Positions 44,486 to 55,956 of a stretch of DNA of 64,000 nucleotides are shown here, one piece after another. The stretch covers positions 230,556 through 294,555 of the forward strand of contig MU385770.1 in assembly GCA_022497155.1 (NCBI GenBank), given 5' to 3'. A program made the position numbers and the translations under genes. This DNA is from Whalleya microplaca (taxonomy: Eukaryota > Ascomycota > Sordariomycetes > Xylariales > Xylariaceae). The notes under the pieces are model-generated. The model ran no database searches. It was not told where the DNA came from and saw nothing but the letters and a program-made list of their open reading frames with translations. Within the stretch, counting starts at the first letter, position 1; every line of letters begins with the position of its first letter.

Positions 44486-45100
44486 GGCGGTGACCACGGA
44501 GTGTGAGTGGCCGGCGAGCCTGAGCTGGCTTGACTGGTTTGATATATAAAGATCTAGACATTTCCAAGCTGGACAGGGGGCGGCGCTTTTCCTTTTCTTT
44601 GTCTGTTTTGACATGGACGTTTTGTGGTGCGTGTTGCATCACGTATAGACGTACAGACATACCCCGCTAAGGTTCATGATGTTTGATGGTACATGCAGTA
44701 CTGAATGAAGTTTAAAAGAGAGAGATTCTTGGCGTCGGCGTTGGGCCTGCAAGGATGGGGAAATCTGTTTTTTCTCTCTCTCGTACGGTTACGTATATAC
44801 CAAAGTCAAGGTGTTGTATAGTTTGCGTGCCAAAAGCGAATAAAAATCTAGCGAGCATCAAAACATGGCCCTTGGATCGTGTCGTCAAAGGAATCTGTGC
44901 AGCATATTATTAATAACACGTTTGAGGCCTAGATCATCGCGTAGCCAAGGTCAAGTCTTTTCTTCCCTAGCAGAGGCTATATCACGATGTGACCCACGAC
45001 GAGCCGAGCCAACCCAGGTTCAATGTCTCTGTTGACGAGAGCCTAAGCTAGCTAGGCTGCTCTCATTAATCATCCGAGCCATATTCCAACGATGGTCGCT

Positions 45101-45140
45101 ATTGTATGTAATTGTATGTAATTGTATGTAATTGTATGTA
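45101..45140. repeat. 10-bp tandem repeat, four perfect copies
   Basis: ATTGTATGTA is repeated four times exactly. It lies downstream of the SSXT-like gene and no function is inferred. Confidence 0.9.
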
Positions 45141-45489
45141 TGCAAATTATTGCACCTGGCGAAAAAGCGCCACTTCATGGGGAACCTATTGCCTCATAGC
45201 TATGTTGTCTCCTGGTACGTGTTCGCAGCTTTGGACTACCGTACGGCCATTCCACACGAAGTGGAGTTATTAGGTAGTTAGCGAGTAGGTGTCTAGGTGG
45301 CAGTACCTGTATTCACTCCGGGACGGTAAAGGCGAATGGAGATAAGCATGCGATGACAGTGCTGGCGAGCAGGATCGGGTTCGCAGGTTGATGCAAGCGC
45401 GGTTCGCTGGTCTATGGGGAACGTTCATGCGCTACACAAGGGAATGGCGCGTTGTCTGTCGTCTGCCAGAGCATGCATGCTAGGCTAGA

Positions 45490-45518
45490 GGGGGAGAGGA
45501 GAGGAGAGGAGAGGAGAG
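45490..45518. repeat. GGAGA pentanucleotide repeat
   Basis: A purine-only run of about five GAGGA-type units in noncoding DNA. Confidence 0.8.
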
Positions 45519-45649
45519 AGGCTCTTCGCACGTCCAATCATGCGCGTCAGGTTAGCACCACCCGGGTCACCCTGTTTGCGGTCGTGCATAGCTGCCAATT
45601 TGCACCTTGCCAGAGTTGGGAATGAGAGCCAGTGGGATTGACAGGGGCA

Positions 45650-45662
45650 GGGGGGGGGGGGG
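45650..45662. repeat. Poly-G run of 13
   Basis: Thirteen consecutive G residues. The exact length is prone to sequencing error. Confidence 0.8.
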
Positions 45663-47059
45663 AAGATGGACGGCGCATGCATCTCCTATGTAGGTATGAA
45701 TGTATCGGTCAGCACCCTATGCAGTGGTGCGACTACCTGACTATCTTATCTCTTATATACATGTATATGCTATGTAAATATGTATAAGTGGCATGTAGAT
45801 TCAGCTACCTGACAACGCTCACAATGCACATATGAGGAATACATACATAATAGGTGGTGATGACTATAGTACGTAGGTACCTCTAGATGTGTAAGTCGAG
45901 TTGACGGGAGCAGTCGCATGTGGTGTGGTGCACCTTCTGGAAGCAGGTAGGCGACAGGCGACAGGTGCGCTAATGCAGGGACAAGCTCTCGTGTGTCCAC
46001 TCAGAGGCCGGCGTTTGACCCGTCCACCGCTTAAACGATCAGGACGGCGTTCCCTGACTGGCCCAGACGGCTACTGTAATAAACTTGTGAATAATGATTG
46101 ATGAGCATCGCTCACGATATATGCAGCAGGAAAAGTGTAGGGAGCTTTTTTCGTTACGCCAAGACCACCAAACGACCTCGAAGTTGGTTCGGCCTCTGCG
46201 TCTTCCTTCTCCGTGAATGGCATCCATCCACCCCCATGTCTTTTTGTAAGAGAATCAAAGCATTAGTCGCTCGTTCATAATAATTGCCGCCACTAAGGAA
46301 GGATACATTATCCTACATACTCGCTCGTTTGTTTGTTCGTCATCATCATTGTCCGTCACTATAACACTATAACACTATAACACAACACAACAACAACAAT
46401 CGACTCTTTCACTCTGTTGCGTAGCCTAGATCCCTCGACTAGAACCCTCGACCTGAATCACCTGATAGCCTGGGATAACATCTCGAGGACCGTTCCAATT
46501 TATCCACTCGTTCATTGTGCGAAGCTGTTTCATTAAGCACCGCGGCCACGGCCACTAGACGAAACAAAAGAGAGGGCCGTAAAGAATAACACCCCTTGGC
46601 GCTGTCTCTCTCACCCTCTACATACCACCTCACTACTGTACACCTCTCTGTCTCTCCCTGCCCTTTTTTTCCCTTCCTAGGGTCCGGATTCCAGGTTTGG
46701 AACCCGCGCTTTCCAACGACCCTTGTTAGCCCTGCCTTGTCTTTCGATGTTGGCAGATTTTCTAGAACAAAGCCGGTCTACATCTAATCTTTTTAGCTGC
46801 CCGTGTCCTGTTACGAGTAGCGCGTCGGTGGTGTGCCGTATACTATTACATCCCAACTATATCATTGTTGTCCCATGCAGCAGCAGTAGGTAGCAACCGA
46901 ACAAGCCAAGCGGGCAAGAGGGGGCAAGGCAGATCAAATAAATAATCGACATCGACATTCTTCTGCCTCTAAGGAAAAAGGCCAAGGCCCCGTGGATTGC
47001 AGAACCGAACCCGCATTCCAGTTTATTTACACCGACCACCTGATTTCGAGAAATTCGCG

Positions 47060-50000
47060 ATGGAGCGGGACCCGGACAGCCAACAGAAAGATGCATCGCC
47101 CTCGACCAATACGCTGCCAGCTTCGCCCGAACCCAACACGCCGAAATCCCTAGTCGACAGAGACCAGCGAAGGATGCCCGAACACGATTCCCTGGTGACG
47201 GTCCGCCTGTCCGAGCCGCCTTCCCTGTCGGTGAACACAGACATCCCCATGACGATCCCGCCCTCGAGAAGGAGTATCTGGGGCCACGAGTGTCAAGGCA
47301 CGCCCACGAGTGCAACCACGCCGCTTGCGAGAGACGGGGAGGAGGACGAGGAAGCCGCCATAGACGATAAGGTTGGCGTAAGGACGACCATCGATTCCTC
47401 CGACGACTCACCGCAACAACGGGCCTCGGACACCAGGTTATGTGACCTACCAGAAGAAGAACAGACAGATAGGGACCAACAAACAGAAGAAAACGACCCG
47501 ATGGATGACGAATCCGACGTAGAAGAGGTCAATTGGGACGAATTGCAGAAAACGGAAGATGAGGAGGTCAAGGATCAGGATGACAATGTAAGTTTGTTTT
47601 TCTGTCCCGCCCTGTTCTATTCTTATACACATCGTACCGTCATGTGTGCGTCAGCACCCGCCCACCGCTCTGGCAGTCTGGTGGTATCATCGATGGCTGA
47701 CTCAATTGCTAATGTTTCTACGAACTTAGTCTACAGCGATGCTCCTAGCACGACTCGAACAAGAGAACAACAAGCTGGCCACGAACCCGAAAAGCATCAA
47801 GGTCAAGGTCGTCGAACAGCAACAGCCGACCGCCCGCCGACCGAGACCGCCCTCCATGGCCCAGCTACGCGAAATGGTCAACGGGCCAACGCCCAAGGCC
47901 CTACGATACTCCGTCCTGCCGCCGCCGCCCATGACCGACCTCGAGTTCTACATGGCCCTGGTCAAGGACTACCAACAGACCGCCGCCCGCCTGCCCACGC
48001 TGCTGTCGAAGAAGATCCGCAAGGGCATCCCGCCGCCGCTCCGGGGCGTCGTCTGGCAGAGCATGGCGAGTGCCCGCGACACATCACTGCTGGAACAGTT
48101 TGACAAGCTCAGCGGCGAGTCGAGTCCCTATGAGGGAATCATCGGCAAGGACCTGGGCAGAAGCTTTCCCGGCGTGGATATGTTCCGAGACCCGGACGGC
48201 GACGGGCAGCGGATGCTGGGCGGCGTGCTGAAATGCTTCAGCCTCTACGACCAGAAGATCGGGTACTGCCAGGGCTTGGCCTTCCTGGTCGGCCCTCTGC
48301 TGATGCACATGCCGGAAAATCACGCCTTCTGCGTTCTAGTTCGGTAAGTTTCTTATCTAGATCCCCATCCCTTTTTTCCCGAGTCTGTGTGTCTGTGTGG
48401 CATTACATGCATGGCTTCATTCCGTCATACAAGGAATAATAAGAAATCAACCCCGTGATCACAATTGCCAAGCTAACCGGAGGATGGGACGATAGGTTAA
48501 TGGAGCATTACGATCTACGATCATGCTTCCTGCCAGACCTGTCAGGGTTGCATGTTCGAATCTACCAATTTCGAGAGCTGCTCCGCCAGCTTCTGCCCAC
48601 TTTATCAGCCCATCTAGATGATCTTCAGGTCGATCCTGCTTACGTTTCACAATGGTTCCTCTCGTTCTTTGCCGTAACGTGCCCTCTGCCCATGTTGTTT
48701 CGCATCTACGATGTGATCTTCGCAGAGGGTGCGTCGGAGACGATCATGCGAGTGGCCCTCTCGCTTATGCGCAAGAACGAGAGCCGCATCTTGGCCTGCA
48801 CCGAGCTCGAGGATGTCATGCAACTCCTTTTATCGCGCGGATTGTGGGACTGTTATCATTACAATGCCGACGAATTCGTCCAAGATTTCGTTAGTCTCTC
48901 TAGCGTCGTATCGAGAGAGAAATTAGCCCAACTTGAGCAGGGGTGCCGCGAGGAAAAGATCGCCAGTGCCAATCCCGGGCGGACGGCCGATGTCACCACA
49001 GCAGCCTCCCGCTTTTTGGGCCGTCTCTGGACCACAAGCACCTCCTCCCCGAAGTCTGCCACTCTGTCTCCGGGTCTCACTGCACCATTGAGACCATTGA
49101 GCATGCTTCGTCGATCCGCGTCCAAGCAGAGCCTGGCCTCGACGCTGAATTCCATGGAAGCGAGCTCTGCCAGCGTCCTCAGCTCCGCCTCCACCGACGC
49201 CACCACCGTGTCGCGCGACTCGTCCACCGCCGACGACTCGTCCCTCCGAGGTTCGACGCCGCCCGCGACGAAACAGCCGTCGAGTCACAATGCAGCCGAT
49301 AAGAACCTTCATACCCAGATTGAGGATCTCCTGACTGCCCTCAGCGAACTCCAGCGGAATCACGCATTGCTCGCCACCCAGCTCCAACGCGAGCGGGAGG
49401 AGAGAGACGAGGATAGGAAAGCCGTCAAGTCGCTGCTGGACGGGCTCAGGAGAAAGGCCGGCAGCGGCGAGCCGACGAAGGGATCGGAGAACGAGGACGC
49501 TGATGTCGCTGTACAACAAGACGATGACAAGCGAGAGGAGAAGGGCGCCCTCGGCGATGATGAACTAACGCAATTGATGGATGCAGTGGAGGGCCGGTTT
49601 AGCACGCAGCACGAAGGGCACAGCCGCAATTCATCACTGTCGTTGCAGACCAAGTCACAGCTCCGCGATGAATTGACCAGGGCGAAGGAGCACCTGTCGA
49701 CCGAGATGTCCAAGTCCCAGCACCTCAATCGCCGCATCGACGAGCTCGGACAGGAGGCCAATACCGTACGTGAACAACTGCGGGAAAGTCACGTTCACGT
49801 GCGGAACCTCCACCAGGACAAGCAGCGTCTCGAGCGACAGGTCCACACCCTGCGCGTGCGGGCTTCCGCGGAGACGTCCGCGTCGGCCCCCGAGTCTTCT
49901 GGGGGCGGCTGGTTTTCGTCCGCGGCTAGCCTGACCGCCAGCAGCGCTGCTAACACGAGCGACAGCGGGAGCAAGACCAGCGGCCTGCGCGAGTTGAAGC

Positions 50001-50386
50001 TCGTACGTAGCAAGTCGACGCCCAACACCGTGTCGCCGTTCGGCGGCGGCCACCGCTCGGCGTCGCTGGCGCGGTCGCAGACGGAACCCGTCGCGGGCAG
50101 CGAGCACGACGCCCTGGTCATGGAGCTGGTGCAGGCCAAGACGGCCGAGGCCGTCGCCCGCCAGGAGGCCGACGAGTGGCGCCAGAAGCTCGAGACCCTG
50201 CGGAAGGCCTGCGGCTTGCCCGCGGGGGAGCCGCCGAACACGGGCGGTGGTGGCGCCATGGGGATGTTTGGTCGCCTCACGGGCTCCGTCTCCGACGCGA
50301 GCAGTGTCGGCGCTAAGAGCCCGACTACCGCGGCGCCGCCCGCTGCGGGTGCTGGCGCGGGTGGCTTCTGGGGATGGCGGCGATAG
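47060..50386 (+). CDS. Gyp5-like TBC-domain Rab GTPase-activating protein
   Basis: Stimulates GTP hydrolysis by Rab GTPases; yeast Gyp5 acts on Ypt1/Sec4-type Rabs in ER-to-Golgi and polarized traffic. Three exons (47060-47587, 47730-48343, 48496-50386) with introns of 142 and 152 bp give 1010 residues. Residues 1-176 are acidic and Ser/Thr-rich, ending in a DEEVKDQDD-type stretch. The TBC domain runs from about 274 (KGIPPPLRGVVW) to about 500. It has the arginine finger in IGKDLGRSFPG (Arg320) and the glutamine finger in IGYCQGLAF (Gln357); both catalytic residues are present, so it should be active. The second splice falls inside the TBC domain (CVLVR|LMEHYDLR). Downstream are Ser-rich linkers and several coiled coils (about 655-700, 770-835, 915-955). 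The C-terminus ends GGFWGWRR after a Gly/Ala-rich stretch. The start is the first in-frame ATG (gcgATGg). Confidence 0.93.
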
Positions 50387-52857
50387 TAGCCTCTCTCTCC
50401 TCTTTGCCCCCGGATGGATTGGAGTTAGTTGCACGCCCCTTCCGGCGCTGTGAATGAGGCAAGGAAGATCTGGAGCCGATCTTTATTCCTTTCTACGAGT
50501 TGCGAGCCCCATCATCGTCGTTCGTTGAGGCAAACGGCATGGGGCAGCACTCGGAGCATTTTCTACGGCGGGCTGCTTGTCAAGACCACTTGCATTCTAT
50601 ACATACGGGCGTCGGAGCTTCCACCTTTACCTACTTACTGTAATCGCCTGTCATCCATCACCTCCTTTGTCATAGCTCTCCTCCCTGCATTGCAGCACAA
50701 TGCATACATGCATACATACTATTTTCATACGTACGTAGACGTGGGGTGGGGTGTGGGCAGAATATTCTATTTCTTCATGGCATTCGACACACACATTTTT
50801 CATCATCTGGAAAAAGGGGGTTAACGGAGAGAAAACGTGACCCCATCTTTCTTCCAATAGGGATAAAAAGGGGAAAAAACGGAGGGGGTAAAACAACTCA
50901 AACATGGATGGAAAGCAAAGAAGACGCTTTGGAAAGGCAGAGGTGTGTGTGTGTAGATAGCTTTTGCTTTCATGCCTCTAAGAAGAAGATGGGGAGAAAG
51001 GAGAAGAGAGAGAAGAAGACAGAGAAAGAGAGAAAGAAAGAAAGTAAGAACGAAAAGATTCGATGATATCCAAATACAAGTAACTTTTGCTTTTTTCGGC
51101 TTTTTGGGAACTCTTGCCCCTTAGGTTGTCATACCTCATGTGCATGCATACCACACATATCATATCATATCATATCATATGTAGGTTTATGTGCCCGGGA
51201 GCTAGGGTAGCCTTGCGAATGCAGAAAGTCAATGGCTGCTACGGATTACACAGACGGGCAGACAGAGTTCAAACTGTTGGGCCAACAACACGTCCCGTCC
51301 GATCTCCCTTCCTCTCTCGCTTAGGCGATGACGACTTCGGACCGGACCAGGCAGCCCAGGTCAAAAAAGAAAATGAGCAATATGAGCAATATTTCGAAGA
51401 AGAGGACACTTGGTGGCAGAAGATGAGATGCGTCATCTGAACTTGTCACAATTGCCTGCCTGCTTCCCACGACCCGGCGTTTGAGTGTGTCGTTTGGATG
51501 TGTCGTGTGCTTATCGGCGGACTATCACATGCGACTTAGGCCAGAGTGACGACATGGCGGGTTTTGGGGGTCAGGAGCTACAGCTACAGCTAGCTACATA
51601 CATACTATCTCCAGGTATTCTACCTTATCTGTCCTTTTACGTTGGGGACGGGCTACATATGCAGTTCTCATCTGGTCTAGGCAAACGGGCGTATTTAAAT
51701 GAAATGTGTTCTTTCAATTGTGTGTGTGCGTGTGTTTCAAAAACTTGAAGGTGTTGGTGTCCGCTTTAAACCTCATCTGATGTAGGGCGCTTGACCTTGG
51801 TGTTCGTCATCGGCGGCGGTGATGATGATAGAGTTGTAGGTTTGGCAGGTTGGCAGGTCAGGTACACTTCAATCTACATCGGACGGTCGGCACCTTCGCA
51901 AACGGGTACCTAGGCAGCTAGGCACGGCATGATCTGGGAAGGGTGAATAAACGGTGTGCGTGGGCGTGGTGATTCGGAGGCTAGAAACTGCCCGTCATGT
52001 ACATATTATGGAGTGTCAAGTGTATGTACCTGTGTGGCGCCTCAGGTTACTCAGGTTACTGAGGTTACAGGGCAACCAGCACCGGTGCAGCACCTGCCAG
52101 TGGTGTCGCGGGCAGGTTCCAGGCGGACTCTAGGCAGGTGCACCGGGTCGGTGTCAGGGAGGTGGCGTGCCACTAGCCACACAACACACATGCATGGTTG
52201 AATAATAGGTACATCCATTACCTAGGTAGCAGCTGCAGTTTTATTACGGGACAGGTCGGTCGGTCGATGTACTTGCAGTATGTACTATGTATGTACTAGG
52301 TCCAGAGCAGGTTAGAGCAGGACTAAATATTGATGAAATCACTCCTTTATTGCTGCTTGCTTCATCTTGACCAATCCATATTCCACTAACATATTCCTGT
52401 CCTTAGGTATCCAATCCATATCCTGAATTGCCTCCCACCCGTCCTGCCTTTTTCCCACCTCCCACACAAAAGCAACTAGAAATTCCCCGACTCCATCGTT
52501 CATCGCCTCAGTTGCTTTCTGTTTGGTTTATACTTCCTCCTCGCATCGTTTCCCCGACGACTCTGCCCATCCATCTCTATCGACTGCCAACCATCGTCAT
52601 CACAGAAAGTACCGGTAAGTCAGGCCATGTCTCATACCTAATATGCAGACTAAAATTTTCCCAACTTTTCCCTATTCTCATTATCTATCTATCGTAGATA
52701 TACCTACAAGGGGACAAGCGAGAAAAGGAAAAAAACACATTGGCTCACCCACAAAACAGCAGCCAAAAAGCACTCCCCGGCCATCCGACCGAACCTAATC
52801 TGCTGCTTTGCATCATTCTCGATCCAACCAGTACGAGAAAAGACAGACTCCTTCGCC
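50387..52857. other. Intergenic region between GYP5-like and reticulon genes
   Basis: No supportable gene. It contains a purine-rich plus-strand tract at about 50985-51062 (GAGAAAG words) and a CATAT pentanucleotide repeat at about 51156-51180. Further along are short repeats CAGGTTACT (about 52043-52070) and several TACCTAGG words. The last 450 bp are pyrimidine-rich, the probable promoter and leader of the reticulon gene. Confidence 0.55.
51156..51180. repeat. CATAT pentanucleotide repeat
   Basis: About five tandem CATAT units lie in the 3' flank of the Gyp5-like gene. A simple repeat. Confidence 0.8.
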
Positions 52858-54235
52858 ATGTCCGACTCTGCAGCTGAGCCCACTGCCAATGGCAGCTCCG
52901 CCGAATCTCTCAAAGGCAGTAAGGTGAGTCGTTGCAATCTCCCCGGCTCGCACTAGCTTCTTTGCTTTGCTTCTTCGCCCGCTAAAGATTATCGTATCGT
53001 GTCGTATCGTGTAGCTAACTTATCTATCGTCAAGTGTCTCACCGTCCGACCATCGACGTCATGATATCTAGTTATCTAGTTTGTCGTGATAGCTGTAGCT
53101 GACAACGTGCCAACGCAGACGCCCAGGCTGCCTACAACCAAATTGCTAGTGGTACGTTTGCTATCTTCAATTGTTATCACTGTCGTTAGATGTCATCGTC
53201 GCTAATCCATCTGCTCCCATCTCAGGTCCCGTAGCCCAGAACGTCAAGGACCAGGGCGCGAAGACGAGTGCCGAGTTCTCCAACCTCGCCAACGCCCGAC
53301 AAACGCCCTCGAATCCCGCTGCCACCGGCCAACCCTTGACTCACTACCACTCCTTCTTCTCCGAGTTGCTGTCATGGAACAACCCTCGTACGTTCCGAGC
53401 TGCTCGCGTGATTCGCGTGTCCGTATCTGTATACTAATAAGCCGTGACAGGTGCCTCCAGCATCGCCTACGCCTCTATTGTCTCGTTGATCTTCATGGTT
53501 AGATACCTCGATGTCGTCCGATACACCTTCAAGCTCACCTACATGGCCCTCGGCATCACTGTCCTGGCCGAGGCTGCTGGAAAGGCTATCCTTGGCAATG
53601 GTCTCGCTACCCAGCTCCGACCTCGCAAGTACTACACCGTTCCTAGAGAGACGCTCGATGCCTTGATCGGCGACGTCCACGAGCTCGTCAACTTCTTCGT
53701 CATCGAGGCCCAGCGAATCCTGTTTGCCGAGAACGTCTCTGCTTCTGCTGTTGTGAGTACATCTTTACGAGCATAAACGGAGACAGAGTATGCTAACTAC
53801 GCAATCTAGGCCGCTGTTGGCGCTTTCTTGTCCTACTTCCTTGTCAAGATCGTACCCTACTGGGGACTTGCCTTGATTGCCACCACCGCCGTGTTCTTCG
53901 CCCCCTTGGTCTACTCCACCAACCAGGAGTTGATTGACCACTACCTCAAGCAGGTCTCCGATATCATCAACAGCCAGACCGAGCAGCTGCGCCAGGTGGC
54001 TAGCAAGCACACGTCGCAGGCGACCGAGCTCACGAAGCAGTACATGGGCGACTACACTGCCAAGGCCCAGCAGATGCTCCGCGGCCGGTCGGCCTCCCCC
54101 GAGGTTGCCTCGAAGCCCGCCCCTGCTCCCGAGTCCCACCTGAACGAGTCCCACTTCCCTGAGGTCCCTAAGGAGGAGTTCAAGAAGCCGGAGCACGTCG
54201 GCCAGAGCGAGGAGGAGCCTCTGATTGCGGCCTAA
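52858..54235 (+). CDS. RTN1: Reticulon-like protein
   Basis: Membrane-shaping protein of the tubular endoplasmic reticulum. Five exons (52858-52918, 53119-53151, 53226-53387, 53451-53752, 53810-54235) give 327 residues; introns are 200, 74, 63, 57 bp. The exon 1 donor is GTAAGG at 52919. The nearby GTGAGT would break the frame, so the start of the second exon reads NAQAAYNQIASG. The reticulon homology domain runs from about 70 to 260. It begins HYHSFFSELLSWNNP and has two long hydrophobic hairpins: first ASIVSLIFMVRYLDVVRYTF with TYMALGITVLAEAAG, second AVGAFLSYFLVKIVPYWGLA with LIATTAVFFAPLVY. These are separated by a hydrophilic loop containing LRPRKYYTVPRETLDALIGD. The C-terminus is an amphipathic helical and Pro/Glu-rich tail. 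Layout and length fit fungal Rtn1. The 3' end converges on TOP2 with a 1.7 kb gap. Confidence 0.94.
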
Positions 54236-55956
54236 ACGGGCCTCCCCAATCATATCTCTCTCCTCGAATAACACACATGTACAGAGCATAAACACCACCC
54301 ACCTTTCAGACAAACCCGACTGGCACGGCATGACAATTTGATATGACTCATGGCAATTGATAGAGACACGTGACGCTAGCGAAGCCCTGAGGCTGCCTCG
54401 ACGGGGGAGGGGGCTGACGGCCCTCAATATGACTTTTCCTTGGCACAACGGCAATGGGGCGCCAGGCGGATTAAGGGCCCCGGCGGCGTGGTATTTATGG
54501 AGTTTTTTTTATTACACATCAAGATGCGTGTTTTTTTTTCTTTCGACTTTTGCAACGGACTCAAAGACAGACAACAGACTTGTGGTTTTCATGGGAGAGG
54601 GGAAGTCATTTTTTCTCCATTCTGCTAGGATATGGAGAGATGGCTTTTCCTGCTGGCTGGTGGATGTTGATGTTTGATGTTGATGGGGGAGACGACACCC
54701 GGTGTGAAAGGAAAGGAATTTGAGAATGAAAGCACAACAACCGTATGTGGTGGGGGGAGATGGAGATACGAGGGAAACGAGTAGTAGCAGTGAGTGAGTG
54801 AGTGAGAATTGAGAATGGGCTTTTGCAAGCAGCTGTAGGATGAGATGAGCTGAGAGGTTCCCGTGTGATGCGAGAGACAAGAGAGAGAGAGCACGGTTCA
54901 TAGCGTGAAGGTAGTAGTAATCTTAACTGTTCCATTCATTCTATAATAGAGTCTGATGTATGATTTGCTTGATTGTCTTGGGTTGTGTGGATAGCCGTAG
55001 ATGTATGTATGTGCTATGAGGTGCGTGGTATCATCACTGGCTTAGTAATCACGGTTTGATGGGGATATTAGATACAAAATGAATATACGCGGCAAGTATT
55101 GTGATGAGATCTATCTACACTCTTCGATAAGACACCAAGAGGCGATGTAATATACATGATATAAAAAAGCCTCTCCAACCTAGCTGTTCTGAAATCATAC
55201 TTACAGCGTTATAAGACCCTTGATCCAGATTTGTCAGAGCAAGTTCCCGAGCGCCAAGAATGAATGAGAAAAATGTAGTCCGAGATCGAAGCCCATCAAA
55301 TCAAGGGTTTTCTATATGTTCATCGTGAAGAGCGCAGTGGAGCCAGGCAGATGGTTCGAATTCAGCGGGTTTCAAATGAAGAAACTGTAGCTCATTAGGG
55401 GGAAGCAAGGCGTACTGAAGAAGCTTCTCACTAGAAGTATCTACGGTCTCAATGACCCGCCTACCGTAAGCAGTGAGACATACTTACGTCCTCATACATA
55501 TACCCACGGACAAAGAACTACGCAACGATAAAGTAGACCTGAGCGGCAATTTAAGGAACCCAGAATAGTATCTCATCTCATCTCATCTCATGTAAATGCA
55601 TGAAAAGTAGAAATCTTATTCCTCTATGTGCAGGGGAGTTGGTGATATACTCATACAATATCTCATTCCGTAAGCAAGCAAGTCTCCGAGACAAACTACC
55701 TCAAAAGATGATATATACGAACGCCCTCCGGTTTCTTTCGCGCCGACCTCATGATAATAAAAGCCAACCCTTCCCTCCTCTGACTAAGGCCTGATCGAGT
55801 TTGCGAATGATAGCTAGCATGTGACGAATAAAGTCCACGGACTATCCCGCTCCTCATCTCATTTGCCTGCCTGCCGGTCCCGGTATACTGCTGGATAGTG
55901 TCAAGATGCTAAACAAACTGAGCATCCGCATCCAGGGATGATAAGTAGCAGCCCGT
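54236..55956. other. Convergent spacer between reticulon gene and TOP2
   Basis: This 1.7 kb has no supportable gene. It contains a GTGA tandem run (about 54788-54804), T-runs near 54505-54540 and a TCTCA repeat (about 55570-55590). A pyrimidine-rich minus-strand open stretch near 54600-54930 has no protein pattern. Confidence 0.55.

Larger units (their letters stand above)
44486..47059. other. Intergenic region rich in simple repeats
   Basis: This 2.6 kb has no supportable gene. It carries a 10-bp tandem repeat, a GGAGA repeat, a poly-G run and an ACTATAAC repeat (46358-46383), each unremarkable alone. The last few hundred bases lead into the Gyp5-like gene. They contain a four-codon upstream frame (MQQQ then stop, 46875-46889), which matters only if that stretch is transcribed. 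Confidence 0.55.

Noticed and set aside
45101..45140. Tandem decamer considered as a CRISPR-like array
   Set aside because: The four units are contiguous with no spacers and the genome is eukaryotic; this is a simple tandem repeat.
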